NCBI GenBank assembly: GCA_940671915.1
Contig: CALNVZ010000070.1
Coordinates: 24,189-88,188, forward strand
DNA: 64,000 bases
DNA from: Paracentrotus lividus
Taxonomy: Eukaryota > Echinodermata > Echinoidea > Camarodonta > Echinidae
Direction: 5' to 3'
Shown: in pieces, positions 48,577 through 59,329 of the stretch
Layout: every line of letters starts with the position of its first letter
How positions within the stretch are numbered: the first letter of the stretch is position 1
Translations under genes and position numbers: made by a program
The notes under the pieces: model-generated
Database searches by the model: none
Told to the model about the DNA's origin: nothing
Seen by the model: only the letters and a program-made list of their open reading frames with translations

Positions 48577-50295
48577 GGACAAAAAATCCATTCTTGGAAA
48601 TACAAAATGTTTGGCAATTTTTTTTTCCGGCCAAGGGTGTTAAAGTTTGGCAGCTGTAGAGGCGCACTGCTATTGGAACCGAATTTTATCATCAAAAGAG
48701 AGAGAAGGGTATCAACTTCAAATTTAAATCACCATAGGAAGATGATCTGATTAGATTTTAGAGTATGTAGGTCAATGGTCAGGCCCGTAACCAGGATTTT
48801 TGCTGGGGTTCGAAATTTGAAAAAAATTAACCTTTTGAAGTGATGATTTTTGAGAGCGAAGCGCGAGTCAAAAATTTTGACTTAAAATGACCCGAAGCGG
48901 TATATTTTTACTTTTATGGGTTTTTTGCTGTTGTTATTCTTTTACAAACCCTGACGATCGCCTTTCTTTAAGCCCCCCCCCCCAAAAAAAAAAGAAGAAC
49001 AAGAACAAAAAAGGATTTTCGAGCGCGAACCTTTTAATATGATGATTTTTGAGCGCGAAGCGTCAAGTGGAAACTTTTTATTTCGCACCTCTTCAATTAT
49101 ACAAAAATACATGTACATAATTTGATACAAGGGTTTTGTTTGTTTTGTTTTGGCTTGTTTCAACAAATGTTTTAGAATTATAAATATTTTCATCGGATAT
49201 ACTGAAAATTTGGTTGATATGCCGAGATGTTTTCATTTTCATCTACTTCTGGAGATATTCTCATACCAACACTAGTTGCAATAACACCCTCTTATGATGG
49301 CGAACACACGGCATGAATGCAAAGCTGTGCAAGTGCATACTTATGAACACACACCATTCAGATATGAATATTCGGTTTATTTTGGATAAATGTAAAACAA
49401 TTGTCTTTAAAATCTTAAACCCAATGACAATGATTGTATTACATTATTCCTTGTAAAACTGACAAAACAAGTGATGATGTTTGAATTGATTTTTGTGATT
49501 TTTTTTTTGACAAATAAAAATTGTGTACTCGTTTAAACTTTCGCGCCTATTCTAATTTGTTTATTGTGTGATTAATTATTAATTAAAGCTTAATTATCGT
49601 GGCTCACCCCCCCCCCCCCTTGCTGAAGACGACTAGAGATATGTAGGCCAACTCGCACTTCGTGCTCTTTTCTACTCCTGTAGCTTCATATTTAAGTTCC
49701 CTATTTAGCATCCTTCCTTTTTTCAACATTTCTTTTATTTCTTGCATTTTCATTAATTTTCCTTTTCTGAGGGTCACATTTCGTTGGGGTACCTCTGAAT
49801 CTGCCAAACCTAACGACCTTTTGAGGGAAGGAGTAGCCATTCATAGATCGGAAGGGGTGGTTCCAATGGATGATTAGCAATTAAACAACAATTCCCATCC
49901 CTGCTTGTCACTACAGAAGGGTTACTCCATTCGAAAAGTACTGTAATAATTGTAACAGGAAGAAAAACCAAGGGTTTGGCATAAAATCAATATATAAAGC
50001 ATTTAAAGTGAAGGGAGATGTCATCCGGGGGAGTTGTCCTTGGCTGGACCTGTCCTCCGGGGGAGATGTCCTGTGGAGGAGTTGTCCTCCAGGGGAGTTT
50101 TCCTGGGGGAAGTTGTCCTCGTGGAGTGTCCCAGGGGGGGGAGCTATCCACCGGGGGACTCGTCCTTGGGGGGGGGGACCTGTCCTCCGGGGAGATTCCT
50201 GCGGGGGAGTTGTCCTCCGGGAATTGTCCTCCGGGGAGCTGTCCTCCGCGGAGTTGCCCCGGGGGAGTTGTCCTCCGGGGAGATGTCTAGAAACG
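48275..50295. mobile_element. FB-C: second foldback element, hAT-free
   Basis: Left array about 48,275-48,490 (GGACAACTCCCCCGGA type), core 48,490-50,005, right array 50,008-50,288 in inverted orientation, ending CTAGAAACG at 50295 (complement CGTTTCTAG, like the FB1 right terminus). The core aligns with FB1 once the 1184-bp hAT insertion is removed. The expected left terminus CGTATCAGGACATC is missing: the array is joined directly to ATGATCTTGTGA, the inner domain seen inverted at FB2. It is therefore a rearranged or composite copy. Confidence 0.8.
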
Positions 50296-50340
50296 TAATG
50301 AATGCATGCACTGTAGTTCGGATCTCGAGATGTGTTTATC

Positions 50341-50464
50341 CGTATCAGGACATCTCCCCCGGAGGACAACCCCCCGGAGGGCATAGGGTTAGGGTTAGGG
50401 TTAGGGTTAGGGTTAAGGTTGTCCTCCGGGGGAGTTGTCCTCCGGGGGAGATGTCCTAGAACCG
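50341..50464. mobile_element. FB3: complete 124-bp miniature foldback element with TTAGGG core
   Basis: The terminus CGTATCAGGACATCTCCCCC at the left and GGGGGAGATGTCCTAGAACC at the right are identical in type to FB1, flanked by an exact 8-bp duplication TGTTTATC (50333-50340 and 50465-50472). Two minisatellite units form each arm. The centre (50384-50418) is about five TTAGGG repeats in place of the 2-kb core. It sits 45 bp right of FB-C. Confidence 0.9.
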
Positions 50465-50472
50465 TGTTTATC

Positions 50473-51151
50473 ACGTGCATAGCGATAGCTTCTCGTTTGC
50501 ACAGGAGGGGCCAACCCGTTCTGTACTCCGAGCAGCAGTCCAATCATTGCCGATAAGAAATTGGCTCACGACTTCGGCAATCGTTCGGGCGTTCTAGCTT
50601 TCGGATTGGCATCATTGCGTAAGAGTCACACATCGTTGGCATTAATGGGCAGCTTGCAAAGTTCGTTGCGTGCGTACGTATTTTGATCTCCCTCTGGGAA
50701 CGTGCGCCTTTAAAGTATGGCCTAAACAAACCTCAGATACTACATATCACGAGATCTGTTTGTGACGTCACGGGGTACTTTGGCAAATAAACGTCAATAA
50801 ATATTTCTTATTATATTATGATATACGAGGGTAGATAATTTTCAACAAACAAGCCAATGCAAGCAGAAATATATTTACACATCAATTAAAGGTCACGAAA
50901 GCTTGAAGATGCCCAAAAGAAAACATTGTCATGTCTCAAAGTAATGTAAACCATACTGCCCTACTTTGGCAAATGGAAGCAAGTGTATACTAATCAAATG
51001 TGAGTTTTTAGTGTTTCCATATTTCATTTGGTGCCATCTTTTTGCTGTCCAAATTTCATGACTCAAAGTTTATCTATCTTTGAAATATTCAAGTTAATAC
51101 ATTAGGAGATTACATTGACATCAGTGTAAATGACGGACACATTTTGCTCTT
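50473..51151. other. Unannotated flank between FB3 and the Harbinger element
   Basis: The first 300 bases have higher GC and contain TGACGTCA near 50764, which could be promoter-like. A minus-strand frame at 50544-50729 has no recognised motif. No gene is called. Confidence 0.4.
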
Positions 51152-51154
51152 TTA

Positions 51155-51190
51155 AGCCCCGATCACACCTTTGCGATTTGGGGCTGCGTT
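51155..51190. repeat. Left terminal inverted repeat of the Harbinger element
   Basis: Identical over 36 bases to the reverse complement of 59957-59992. It begins AGCCCCGATC and ends GGGGCTGCGTT. Confidence 0.97.
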
Positions 51191-51261
51191 GTACCTCGTT
51201 GGCCGAACGCAGCCTTGAGGCAGCCGTTCGAGCCCAATATTTGGTTGCAATCACACTGTTG

Positions 51262-51660
51262 CGGATGGAGCTCGATATAGCTCGTACGTGGTTTACTTGC
51301 ATTTTACCTCGCTGTAGCTCGCTTTTCCTCGTAGCAGTACGATTCAATACGGAGCTTGCTCGTAACGTTGCGTGTGTACCTCGTTCACAACTCGTTATTG
51401 CTCGCTAGTTGCTCGCTTGAGCTCGTCTCACCTCGATTCACTGCGTATTCACTCGCTAAAGCAGGGTTCACACTTAGCCGAGTTGGAGTCGCGAGCAAAG
51501 TGCGAGCTGTGCGAGTTTGATCTCGCCTTAACTCGCTCGAACTCGCACGAAATTTACATTTTTTTCTGAAATTTAACGTCGAGTTTATTACGATAGCTGC
51601 ACGAGTGAACCGAGCGCACCACGAGTCATACCGAGCTTAGTTAGAGAAGCAGCAAGCTGT
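51262..51660. promoter_or_regulatory. Left subterminal array of CTCG/ACTCG motifs
   Basis: Dozens of CTCG, GCTCG, ACTCG and CGAGT pentamers in about 400 bases on both strands, at irregular spacing. A matching array lies at the other end (59,330-59,920). Such arrays are usually binding sites for a transposon-encoded DNA-binding protein; here the MADF protein is the obvious candidate, by inference. Confidence 0.65.
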
Positions 51661-51736
51661 ATACGTGTTAAACCGATCTCTCAACGAGTTATCAAGATCT
51701 GAGCTTCAAACTCAGGGATTTAAATTAAATCCAGGC

Positions 51737-51913
51737 GGACCAATCGCATTCTGGATTTAGTTTTAACCGTAAGGTTTTATTTTTTAAATCCTAAATGATT
51801 TAAATTCAAATCCTCGAGATTTAAAAATCAATCTTTAGGATTAAAACTAAATCCAGAATCCCTCGAGATTTAAAAATGAATCTTTAGAATTAAAACTAAA
51901 ATGCGATTGGTCC
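51737..51913. mobile_element. 177-bp inverted-repeat element inside the Harbinger element
   Basis: GGACCAATCGCAT at the left and ATGCGATTGGTCC at the right are exact complements. Adjacent GGATTTAGTTTTAA and TTAAAACTAAA extend the pairing, and the middle repeats AATCCTCGAGATTTAAAAAT-type words. It resembles a small MITE; no target duplication was established. Confidence 0.55.
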
Positions 51914-52171
51914 ATAAGTACAGTCTAGTCTGCAAGCACAGACTCAATTTGACACTTAAACAAATTTCAGTCTAGAGTGGAGACTAGTCTCCATACTCAC
52001 TGTCTGTGTCAAGAGCTACAGTACACGCGTGAATCTAGTTCTTAACTGCAGACCCTAGTAAGCGAACAACATGGGTTTGTGCCTGCAAACTAAGTACACT
52101 GAGTCCACCTAGATTTATTTTAAATCTCTCCAATTCAAAGTGTGGTAAATTCATATTTTAGGCGCTTAAAG

Positions 52172-52889
52172 ATGGAAGCCAGAAGCATTTTCGCTCTGCT
52201 TGAGGAAGAAGAGACTGTGATCCTTTGCACAATTGGTGCGACCCTGTTGTCAAGGAGCGCGCAGAAAAAAGATTACCAGGAAGAGACAAAAGTGAAGCAA
52301 AGGAGGTTTTGGACAATATCATGGTTGTTGAGGAGGCCGAAATACGGTCACTATGAGAGGCTAATGGGGGAGTAGTAGCTAGCGAAGACCAGGAAGGCTT
52401 CCGCAACTTTCAACGTATTGATCATAAGATCTTTCAAGAACTCTTAACCCGCGTTGGACCTCGCATCGAGAAGCAGGACACGTTCATGCGGAAAGCTTTG
52501 AGTGCCGGACTTCGTCTGGCCATCACTCTGAGATTCTTAGCGACAGGGGATTCTTACAAAAGCTTGAGTACAACTTTAGAGTCGCCAAGAGAATAGCATC
52601 TGTCACATCGTTCCAGAAACATGCGAAGCTATCATAGCAGAATTAGCTCCAGAGGTGTGTTGCTGCCCTTCTACTCCAGCCGAGTGGATGTCCGTAAGCA
52701 AAGGGTTTTCCGAACGTTGGAACTTCCACAATACCATCGGGCATTAGATGGGAAGCACATTGCCATAAAGTGCCCGGCGAATGCAGGATCCATCTACTAC
52801 AATTACAAGGGCTATCATTCCGTGGTATTGCTTGCCCTTGTTGACGCAGAGTATCGCTTCTTGTATGTCGACGTTGGGAGCAACGGCAG
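52172..52889 (+). pseudogene. Transposase exon 1
   Basis: Start chosen at the ATG of MEARSIFALLEEEE because it runs into the conserved RRFW block. An upstream in-frame ATG at 52142 is also possible. Three frame changes lie inside. It ends at a GTGAGT donor. Confidence 0.8.
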
Positions 52890-53292
52890 GTGAGTCTTAA
52901 AATTGTTGCACACGACACTTACAAAATGGGTCAGTTCTAGACACCAAACAAAGTCAGTATTGCATATTCACTTCCTTTTCAGAATATGAATGGTCTAGAA
53001 TGGTATGTCAGATTCTCCTCAAACTAATTACAATATTTGTATGAATTTGTGAGATTTTTGATCAGTTACTCCTGAAAGAAAAGAAAATATTGAGCCACGG
53101 GTGACCATGCATTCCTACCTTTCATATATAAACAACAATTCCCTCTTTCGTCTATGAATAAATATTAATTAGATCCTGTACGGAGCAAGACATTAATACA
53201 AACCATTGCAAACGTTATAATAATTTTACATGCAGCATTGATTTGAAAACAGTCATGTAATATAATAATGCTTATCATGTTATTTTGTATTA

Positions 53293-53558
53293 AGCTGGGC
53301 AGATGGCGGGATTTTCTCGGGTGCGAACTTCGGAAAGCTCTGGAAGAAGACACAGCTGGTATTCCCCCACCACACCTCTGCCGAGCGACGATGTACCAAC
53401 CCCTATTCAATTGTCGCAGATGACGCTTTTCCACTACGTAGTTGGTTGATGAAGCCCTATCCTCACCGCCTGATGACCGACCAGGAAAGACTTTTCAATT
53501 ACAGGTTGTCTAGAGCACGACGTGTAGTCGAAAACGCGTTTGGAATTTTGTCTCACAG
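53293..53558 (+). pseudogene. Transposase exon 2
   Basis: Bounded by AG at 53291-53292 and GTATGA at 53559. It keeps one open frame of 88 codons and carries the glutamate of the DDE triad in [10 protein letters not shown]. Confidence 0.8.
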
Positions 53559-53926
53559 GTATGATGGGAAATACATATACAGTTGGAGCACTGGTTTTCG
53601 ACAAGTCGAATTCATGTTTAATGAGCCCAATCATAGAAATTGTAAGCTATAGTCGAAATCTGGTGCAATAAACACCTTTACGGAAATTTCTCAAACAATT
53701 TCGATTGTCAACAGAGAAGCGCATTTGACTCAGAATATAGACAGTAGAGGGTCTTGTCAGATTTGTAGCACAGATTTATGTTGAATTTCCTGTTTAAAAT
53801 CGAGTAGTATTGATGAGAAACGTCGAAAACTAGTGCCCACCGGTACTAATAACAGTGCGTTAAACATGTGCTGCATTGGTTGGAAATACACTTAATGTGT
53901 TGAAAATTTGTCTCTTATTATTTCAG

Positions 53927-54120
53927 GTTCCGCTGCCTTCTAGGGACACTGTACCTGACCCCTGACCGAGTACAATCTGTCGTGCTGGCGTGTTGTGTCC
54001 TACATAACCTTTTGAGGATCCGTTTTCCAAGTTGCACAACAATCTAGTGGATCGGGAGGACCCAGGAACCGCAACATCATTCCTGGAATGTGGAGGGGAA
54101 ATCGCGATATGACATGCCTT
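53927..54120 (+). pseudogene. Transposase exon 3, C-terminal end
   Basis: Acceptor TTTCAG ends at 53926. The first codon is completed from exon 2. The homology (HNLLR) breaks by frameshift near 54030. The 3' limit is approximate. Confidence 0.6.
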
Positions 54121-55881
54121 GACGTCATGAGAGGCAACAATGCAACAAAAAGCAGCCAAAGCACAACGTGACTACCTTCGTGGCTACTACACGTCTCCAG
54201 TTGGCAGTGTCCCTTGGCAAGAGCAGATGATCTAAAAGGTAATTTGGTTGCATTTCGTTTATCGTTCATGATAGACATGATAGATCGTCCCACTTTTAAC
54301 ACGACAGTCAAGATTCATGAACAATTGCCATGCATAATTCTCATGGTGAGAATTGCTGAAGTTTTCTCGATCTCTTGATCACTTCTTTCAACAGCAAATC
54401 CGTCAAGAATTTCATGTCACATCCTCAAGAATATCCATTGAAGTTTACCTCATTTTCTCTTATTCTATAAGGTGAAGTGGCAGACTTATGTAGATAGACA
54501 CACCAAACACAATGATAAAGTATAACAGTGCTCTAACGATAATCAACTTTATTGTCAGAATTTCAAGACTATGAAATTGTTAATCAAGCACTAAATTAGT
54601 TCTAAACATTGTTTCTGTAAACGGACAGAATTGGGAAACCACCATGGAAACATGATCATTCCAATAAAGACGTGTTTTTGCTCGCATGTAACCGTTAACG
54701 TGTTGATGGGAAAATACATCAATCAAAATGAATGTTGAGCATGTCTATCATTCCTCACTTTTGGTTTCTTGGAGACTTGAACACTTTTATTTTGATTATT
54801 TTTATTTCTCTTTAAATTCCATTTTCAATGATAACTAGAACTATCACTTCTGCAAAAACTCTATAACTCGAACTACTAAACATGAACATTTTAAATAGGA
54901 AATGCAAAAGTCTTTTTGTTCTCATAATAACAACTGCTGATAGGAGAATAAAAATCAACGTTGAGTACTATGTCTTTCATTCCCTATTTTTTGCTTTCTC
55001 GTACACTTTTTTTTATTCTTCTTGTTCTTATAAATGCTAGATAATGAGTGTTCTTTATTACTTTAACTGGAACTATCATGACAACACACTGTCTATATAC
55101 AAGTTCGAAACATAGTCCCTGTAAAACCTACAAGAGCGGGAAACTTCTACAGAAACATAATAATTTTCAAAGCGGAAATGCAAATTTAGGTCTTTTTGTT
55201 CACATATTAAAACTTGCTCATAGGATACTAAATCAACGTTCGGCAATTCTTTTATGACTTATTGTTGGTTCCTCGTACACTTGTATTTTGATTTTTTTTT
55301 TAAGTGTTCTATAATTATATGTTCTTTGTTAATTTTTCAGAGATAACTGAAACTATCGTGGCTTCCACATCTAACTATTGGCAAACTAACTGGCAAACAC
55401 AGTTAACTGTGAGGCACATTTCACATCGTATACCAAGGATATGGTTAACGCAGAAAATCAATCGGAGGTAAACGTACATAATACAAAAGTGTACCACAAT
55501 CATCATTATTATTTGTGATCTATTTGCCATTAAACGCAGACACAAATAGATTGCGAACTTAACTCAACATCATGGACCGAGGAAATAACCGTTTCACTGT
55601 TTTTCAAAGCAACAAAATAAAGGTACTTGTCAAATCTTTAGAAACTGATAAAACACATTTAACAACTGACAAAAACATATCGCGCAAGATGCCCATAGGG
55701 ACTAACTCTAGGTGCTCATTGTCGCGGTTGGCTGAGCTGCTGCTGATGCGGCACTTTCCAGTGAACTATTCACCACATCATCACGAACGCCCATCTGGTT
55801 TGAAGACATCGAGGGTGCTTGTAGAGTTGCGAGAGTGTTGGTATAGTCCTGCTGGAAAAACCCCGAAGGCCCGGGATTCTG
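54121..55881. other. Internal spacer between the two convergent Harbinger genes
   Basis: AT-rich. A plus-strand frame at 55572-56063 overlaps the last exon of the minus-strand gene and reads its proline-rich repeat on the wrong strand, so it is not taken as a gene. Confidence 0.55.
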
Positions 55882-56367
55882 CTACTGCATCAACGATGGC
55901 GGCGGTGACGGTGTATGGCTTGGTGTATGGCTTGGTGTATGGCTTGGTGTATGGTATTCGTGAAAGACTCCGGGTTGACTTGTCATCTGGGGTGGTGGCA
56001 GCTGTTGGTGTGAAGGGAATGTCGGCGGAGGGAAGGGTGGTGGAGGCATCCTGCCGTACGTAGAAAACGCCCCCTGGGACGGCTGATGCGCAGAATAGAA
56101 GGTGTCATCATGTTGTGACTGAAGAGGTGGTTGAGCAAACGGAGTAGAGGGTGATGACCTCCCCCGATTAATGTAGCTTTGTACCATCTTCATTGTGTCC
56201 ACGGTGAAGTTGAGCCACTGTTCCTGTGAGATCTGCCGCACCTGTGTAGTCAAGTATGCTAGGAAACCCTTCACTTGCTCCTCGTGTGTGGATAGTTGGG
56301 CGGGGACAGACGCTACGGCGAAAGCAGACTTTCGTAGTTCTCTGACTTCATCTGCTCGCTGGAGGAT
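55882..56367 (-). CDS. MADF partner last exon: BESS-like helix and proline-rich tail
   Basis: Open from the acceptor at 56368 to the stop at 55882: LQRADEVRELRKSAFAVA, HEEQVKGFLAYLTTQVRQI, then SQEQWLNFTVDTMKMVQSY and a proline/serine-rich tail. Near the end HTPS is repeated three to four times from a 12-bp tandem repeat (about 55914-55951). The BESS-like label is by pattern only. Confidence 0.7.
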   Translation of the reverse strand: MLQRADEVRELRKSAFAVASVPAQLSTHEEQVKGFLAYLTTQVRQISQEQWLNFTVDTMKMVQSYINRGRSSPSTPFAQPPLQSQHDDTFYSAHQPSQGAFSTYGRMPPPPFPPPTFPSHQQLPPPQMTSQPGVFHEYHTPSHTPSHTPSHTPSPPPSLMQ

Positions 56368-57745
56368 CTATAACATAAATGAAGAATAACAGTCAGTTAA
56401 ACAAACATATGAACACATGCACAGTTTTTATTTCACCATGTTAGATGAAACAGTTTACCAGTAATCACGGTATGAAGGCTGCCAACAGATTTTTTTTTTT
56501 TTTAAGAATACTGGAACAAAGATTGTACTATACTAAATATTTTGCACACAATACAAAACATACTATGAGAGTTTCACTTTACACTACAACTTTCGTTATA
56601 TTTACCCTTAAATGTTTTAAATGTTTATTCATTAAACAAATGCATCCTAGATAAAACAGAAACTAAAACAATGGAATAATTTTAGAAGTTGTAGGTAATA
56701 AACCGTATCAACGTTTATGTGAATTTTTTTTAAATTCTTTTCACAGAGACATAATGCTTTTTTTTTAAAAGATTGAGTAATGACATCTACTTGCAGGACT
56801 ATTCTCCGACATTTGCCATTATTAATCCCAACATGATATAGGTGAATATACAAATCTGCAAATCAACAACCATTGTGAACCTTTGATGATATGAATTTGA
56901 TTGCGATATTTATCTGCGGAAAACTGTAGCAAATGGTGATTGGCAAGCGCGATCAAAATTTCACAACGAATTTCTTTGTTGCAGTATTGAAGGAATATCA
57001 TCTAGATATATCATTGAAAAGCACATGGATAATAACTTTAAGAATAACTTACAAATATAGTCGCGTACCCACAACTTGATTAAATTCTCCCTTGTTTCAG
57101 AGTTTGTATGATATCTGGGACGCACTGTATATTCACGTGCCTATTTTAAGTCCGATCGTTATTCAGACTATTTACTATTTTTGTATTAATATGACCTACG
57201 ATTTTGAGAGGGGTCCAATATAGAGACATCAACATAATCTCATCACAGACAAATGTCATGAGTTTCTGTTGTGAAAAAGATTAGGAATATTAGAAAAATA
57301 GAGAAATTTGTAAAATCTACATGTAAGAGATATTTCCTTGAAAGCATGGAGATTCATACTTTGCAACAATCTGAATATGACCTTTAGATGAAAACAAAAA
57401 TTTGAAAAATAAGCAAATATTTAGTAAGCATAAAATATGATTTTGTTTTCTTACAAGTTAACTGAAGTAAATTACAATGTTTCCTGCAAATCGAGGTAAA
57501 ATTTTAAGTTTGCAATTTACTGGTGTAAACCTATGTTTTGATGTTTAATGGTAAAAGTAAAAAACAAAGAGTTTCCCCTCAATGGTACGATAATATGACG
57601 TTATCATGACAGCATCGTGGACATAAGATCAGAATTTAAAACTAAGGTTATCAATTGCTATACATGTATACTTTTGTAAATAAATAAATGCACATCAAAC
57701 ACTTCTCGAATTGTCGCTGTCTTTATTACAGTAAACCATATTCAC
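56368..57745. other. Intron of the MADF partner gene
   Basis: AT-rich sequence between exons 3 and 4. Chance frames only. Confidence 0.55.
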
Positions 57746-57995
57746 CTTTTCCAGGAGTTCCCTTTCCTTAGCATCTTCAGAGGACACATTAGGGGTTATA
57801 TGTTTTCTCTTCATTCTGCCTTGCCCTTGCCAACAGATGATAACTTGATGTTGAGGAATCATCTTCATGCTCTCCTGGGGAGTTATCAGCTTCTTGGATG
57901 GTCTCGTCGTAATCATGCTCATCAGAGTCACTGTCCTGGTCAGGGGAAGAGTTTTCGTCTTCTCTGGGCCGGGAAGCTCCTTGTTCTTTTTTTGT
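57746..57995 (-). pseudogene. MADF partner exon 3
   Basis: Acidic linker (EDENSSPDQDSDSDEHDYDE) followed, after a probable frame change, by SSEDAKERELLEKV. GTGAAT donor at 57744-57745. Confidence 0.7.
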
Positions 57996-58123
57996 CTGCA
58001 AAAATGAATGACTTTATCAAAATATAATACAAAAAAGTAAAAATAGGGCAATTTGTTGAATTTTGGTAAATTGTTTAATATTACGAATTACAGATCATAA
58101 ACGAACATCAAATGCATATTTAC

Positions 58124-58300
58124 CCTTCCCAATGTTCTCCCTTTCATTCTCACAATATGTCCCTCGAGGAAGCGGAATGTATTGAGAAGCCACTGATCCC
58201 TGTCACTGTAGGGTGTGTCTCTGGTCCCTTCCAGACTTTGGGTTAGTCAGGCGGCTATATTGTGTCCTCATAGACTTGAGGAAATTTGTCAGCTGTTGAA
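58124..58300 (-). pseudogene. MADF partner exon 2
   Basis: TTTTGCAG acceptor and GTAAAT donor. Second half of the MADF-type domain with one internal frameshift near 58235. Confidence 0.7.
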
Positions 58301-58629
58301 CTGCAAAAATTAAATGTCAATCACTTGATTTAATGAAAAGGAAAAAAAATGTATTTACTACATGATACTTATGAAGGAAAATAGCAAAATGTATAGATCG
58401 GTAACAGGAAATGAAAAGAAGAAATCAGATTTTTTTGTGTACCAAAACATAAAGCATAATGCATGTCCTGTGGTTGCAAGTGGCTGCAGTTGTTTCATAG
58501 GATATTCGATAATGATTAAAATATCGCAGAAATAGTAATGAATGCATCTGAAACAATTACGTGAAGTGCTGATATTTTCCCACCAAAGCTCATCCCCCCC
58601 TCAATAGCCTACTAGAAGATTAATATCAT

Positions 58630-59130
58630 CTTAATTTACTCACCGGAGCACACCGGATCGTACTCCTTGGCCTTCTCTCGATCAGCCTCGTCTTCTTCAC
58701 AGTGTCCTTGTAGGATTTCACTCTTCTGTAATATAGGCATTCATGATCCCTGTACCATTCTGCTATTTCTACTTCCTGCTCTTCAGTGATGTGTACGCGA
58801 TAACTTGTTTCTTTCTCCTCTTGGGGGTGGACGTCTTCTTTGTTGTTTCCTTCCTCTCCGCGGGGTGCTAGCTGAGGTAGAACCTGGAGAATGAAGAGGG
58901 ACGAATTCATTCTCCTCCCGAACCGGCTCGTCACGCAGGCCCTGTTGTTTAGTTTCAGTTTGGACCTGGACTTGCATGGGGTCTTGTCTTCGAACTGGCT
59001 CTGCTCATCATGTGTCTTCTCCACCATTTCCATCGTCTCTTCTTGCACTCACCTCTACTTCAGCCTCTGCCTGAACGATAGTATCTTCTTCGGGTCTGTT
59101 CCTCCTAAAATGTCCACCACTCTTTGATTT
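58630..59130 (-). pseudogene. MADF partner exon 1
   Basis: N-terminal region with two competing frames; the frame through QVQVQTETKQQ and PLHSPGSTSASTP looks more protein-like. It then shifts into TEEQEVEIAEWYRDHECLY. A GTGAG donor lies near 58645-58650. The start codon is uncertain. Confidence 0.6.
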
Positions 59131-59329
59131 CTTGGGTCGAGCGCTCTTTCTTGCCTTATGTTTTGGTAATGCAATGGCGATCAATGGCGATGGCCTATTT
59201 TATGTATACATGTGCGTGGGGCGGATAAATGCATTGTCTCACATTCAGATATTTATGGAAAAATGTAAATCACTACATATTTATAAACCAGCTGGTATGT
59301 CACGATGCGCTTGCAATGTACTCTGAATA

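Larger units (their letters stand above)
41917..51370. repeat. Cleaner direct copy of the duplicated locus
   Basis: Partner of 26,430-36,900. Where the independent paralog FB1 (14.8-18.1 kb) can be compared, it agrees with this copy and not with the noisy one, for example around 48,777 against 15,478 and 34,083. It still has occasional extra bases before about 45,700. Confidence 0.85.
52172..54120 (+). pseudogene. Harbinger DDE transposase (HARBI1-like), three exons, frameshifted
   Basis: Exon 1 (52172-52889) has RRFWTISWLLRRPKYGHYER, then in a second frame EGFRNFQRIDHKIFQELL and MRKALSAGLRLAITLRFLA, then ALDGKHIAIKCPANAGSIYY (first catalytic D) and VVLLALVDAEYRFLYVDVG (second D region). A GTGAGT donor follows. 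Exon 2 (53293-53558) reads [12 protein letters not shown] and [17 protein letters not shown] with the catalytic E. Exon 3 (from 53927) reads FRCLLGTLYLTPDRV and VVLACCVLHNLLR. Frame breaks lie near 52372, 52580, 52740 and 54030. The protein would cut and join the terminal repeats in the nucleus, normally with help from the partner gene. Confidence 0.9.
55882..59130 (-). pseudogene. Harbinger partner protein with MADF-type domain, four exons
   Basis: Exons in transcription order: about 59130-58630, 58300-58124, 57995-57746 and 56367-55882, with canonical acceptors and donors. The first has a basic, nuclear-signal-like stretch (PRRGRKQQRRRPPPRGER) followed by the first half of the domain (EIAEWYRDHECLYYRRVKSY). 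The second continues it (QLTNFLKSMRTQYSRLT, DRDQWLLNTFRFLEGHI). The third is acidic (DSDSDEHDYDE). The fourth has a BESS-like helix (QISQEQWLNFTVDTMKM) and a proline-rich tail with HTPS repeats. MADF proteins are known partners of PIF/Harbinger transposases in flies, where they bind DNA and bring the transposase to it. Frameshifts occur in exons 1 to 3. Confidence 0.8.

Noticed and set aside
26430-51370. Biological segmental duplication of 10 kb
   Set aside because: The asymmetric excess of single-base insertions in one copy and agreement of FB1 with the other favour an assembly artefact; kept as a finding with tests, not as a duplication call.
55572-56063. 163-codon plus-strand frame
   Set aside because: It is the antisense shadow of the MADF partner last exon, including the HTPS repeat read backwards.
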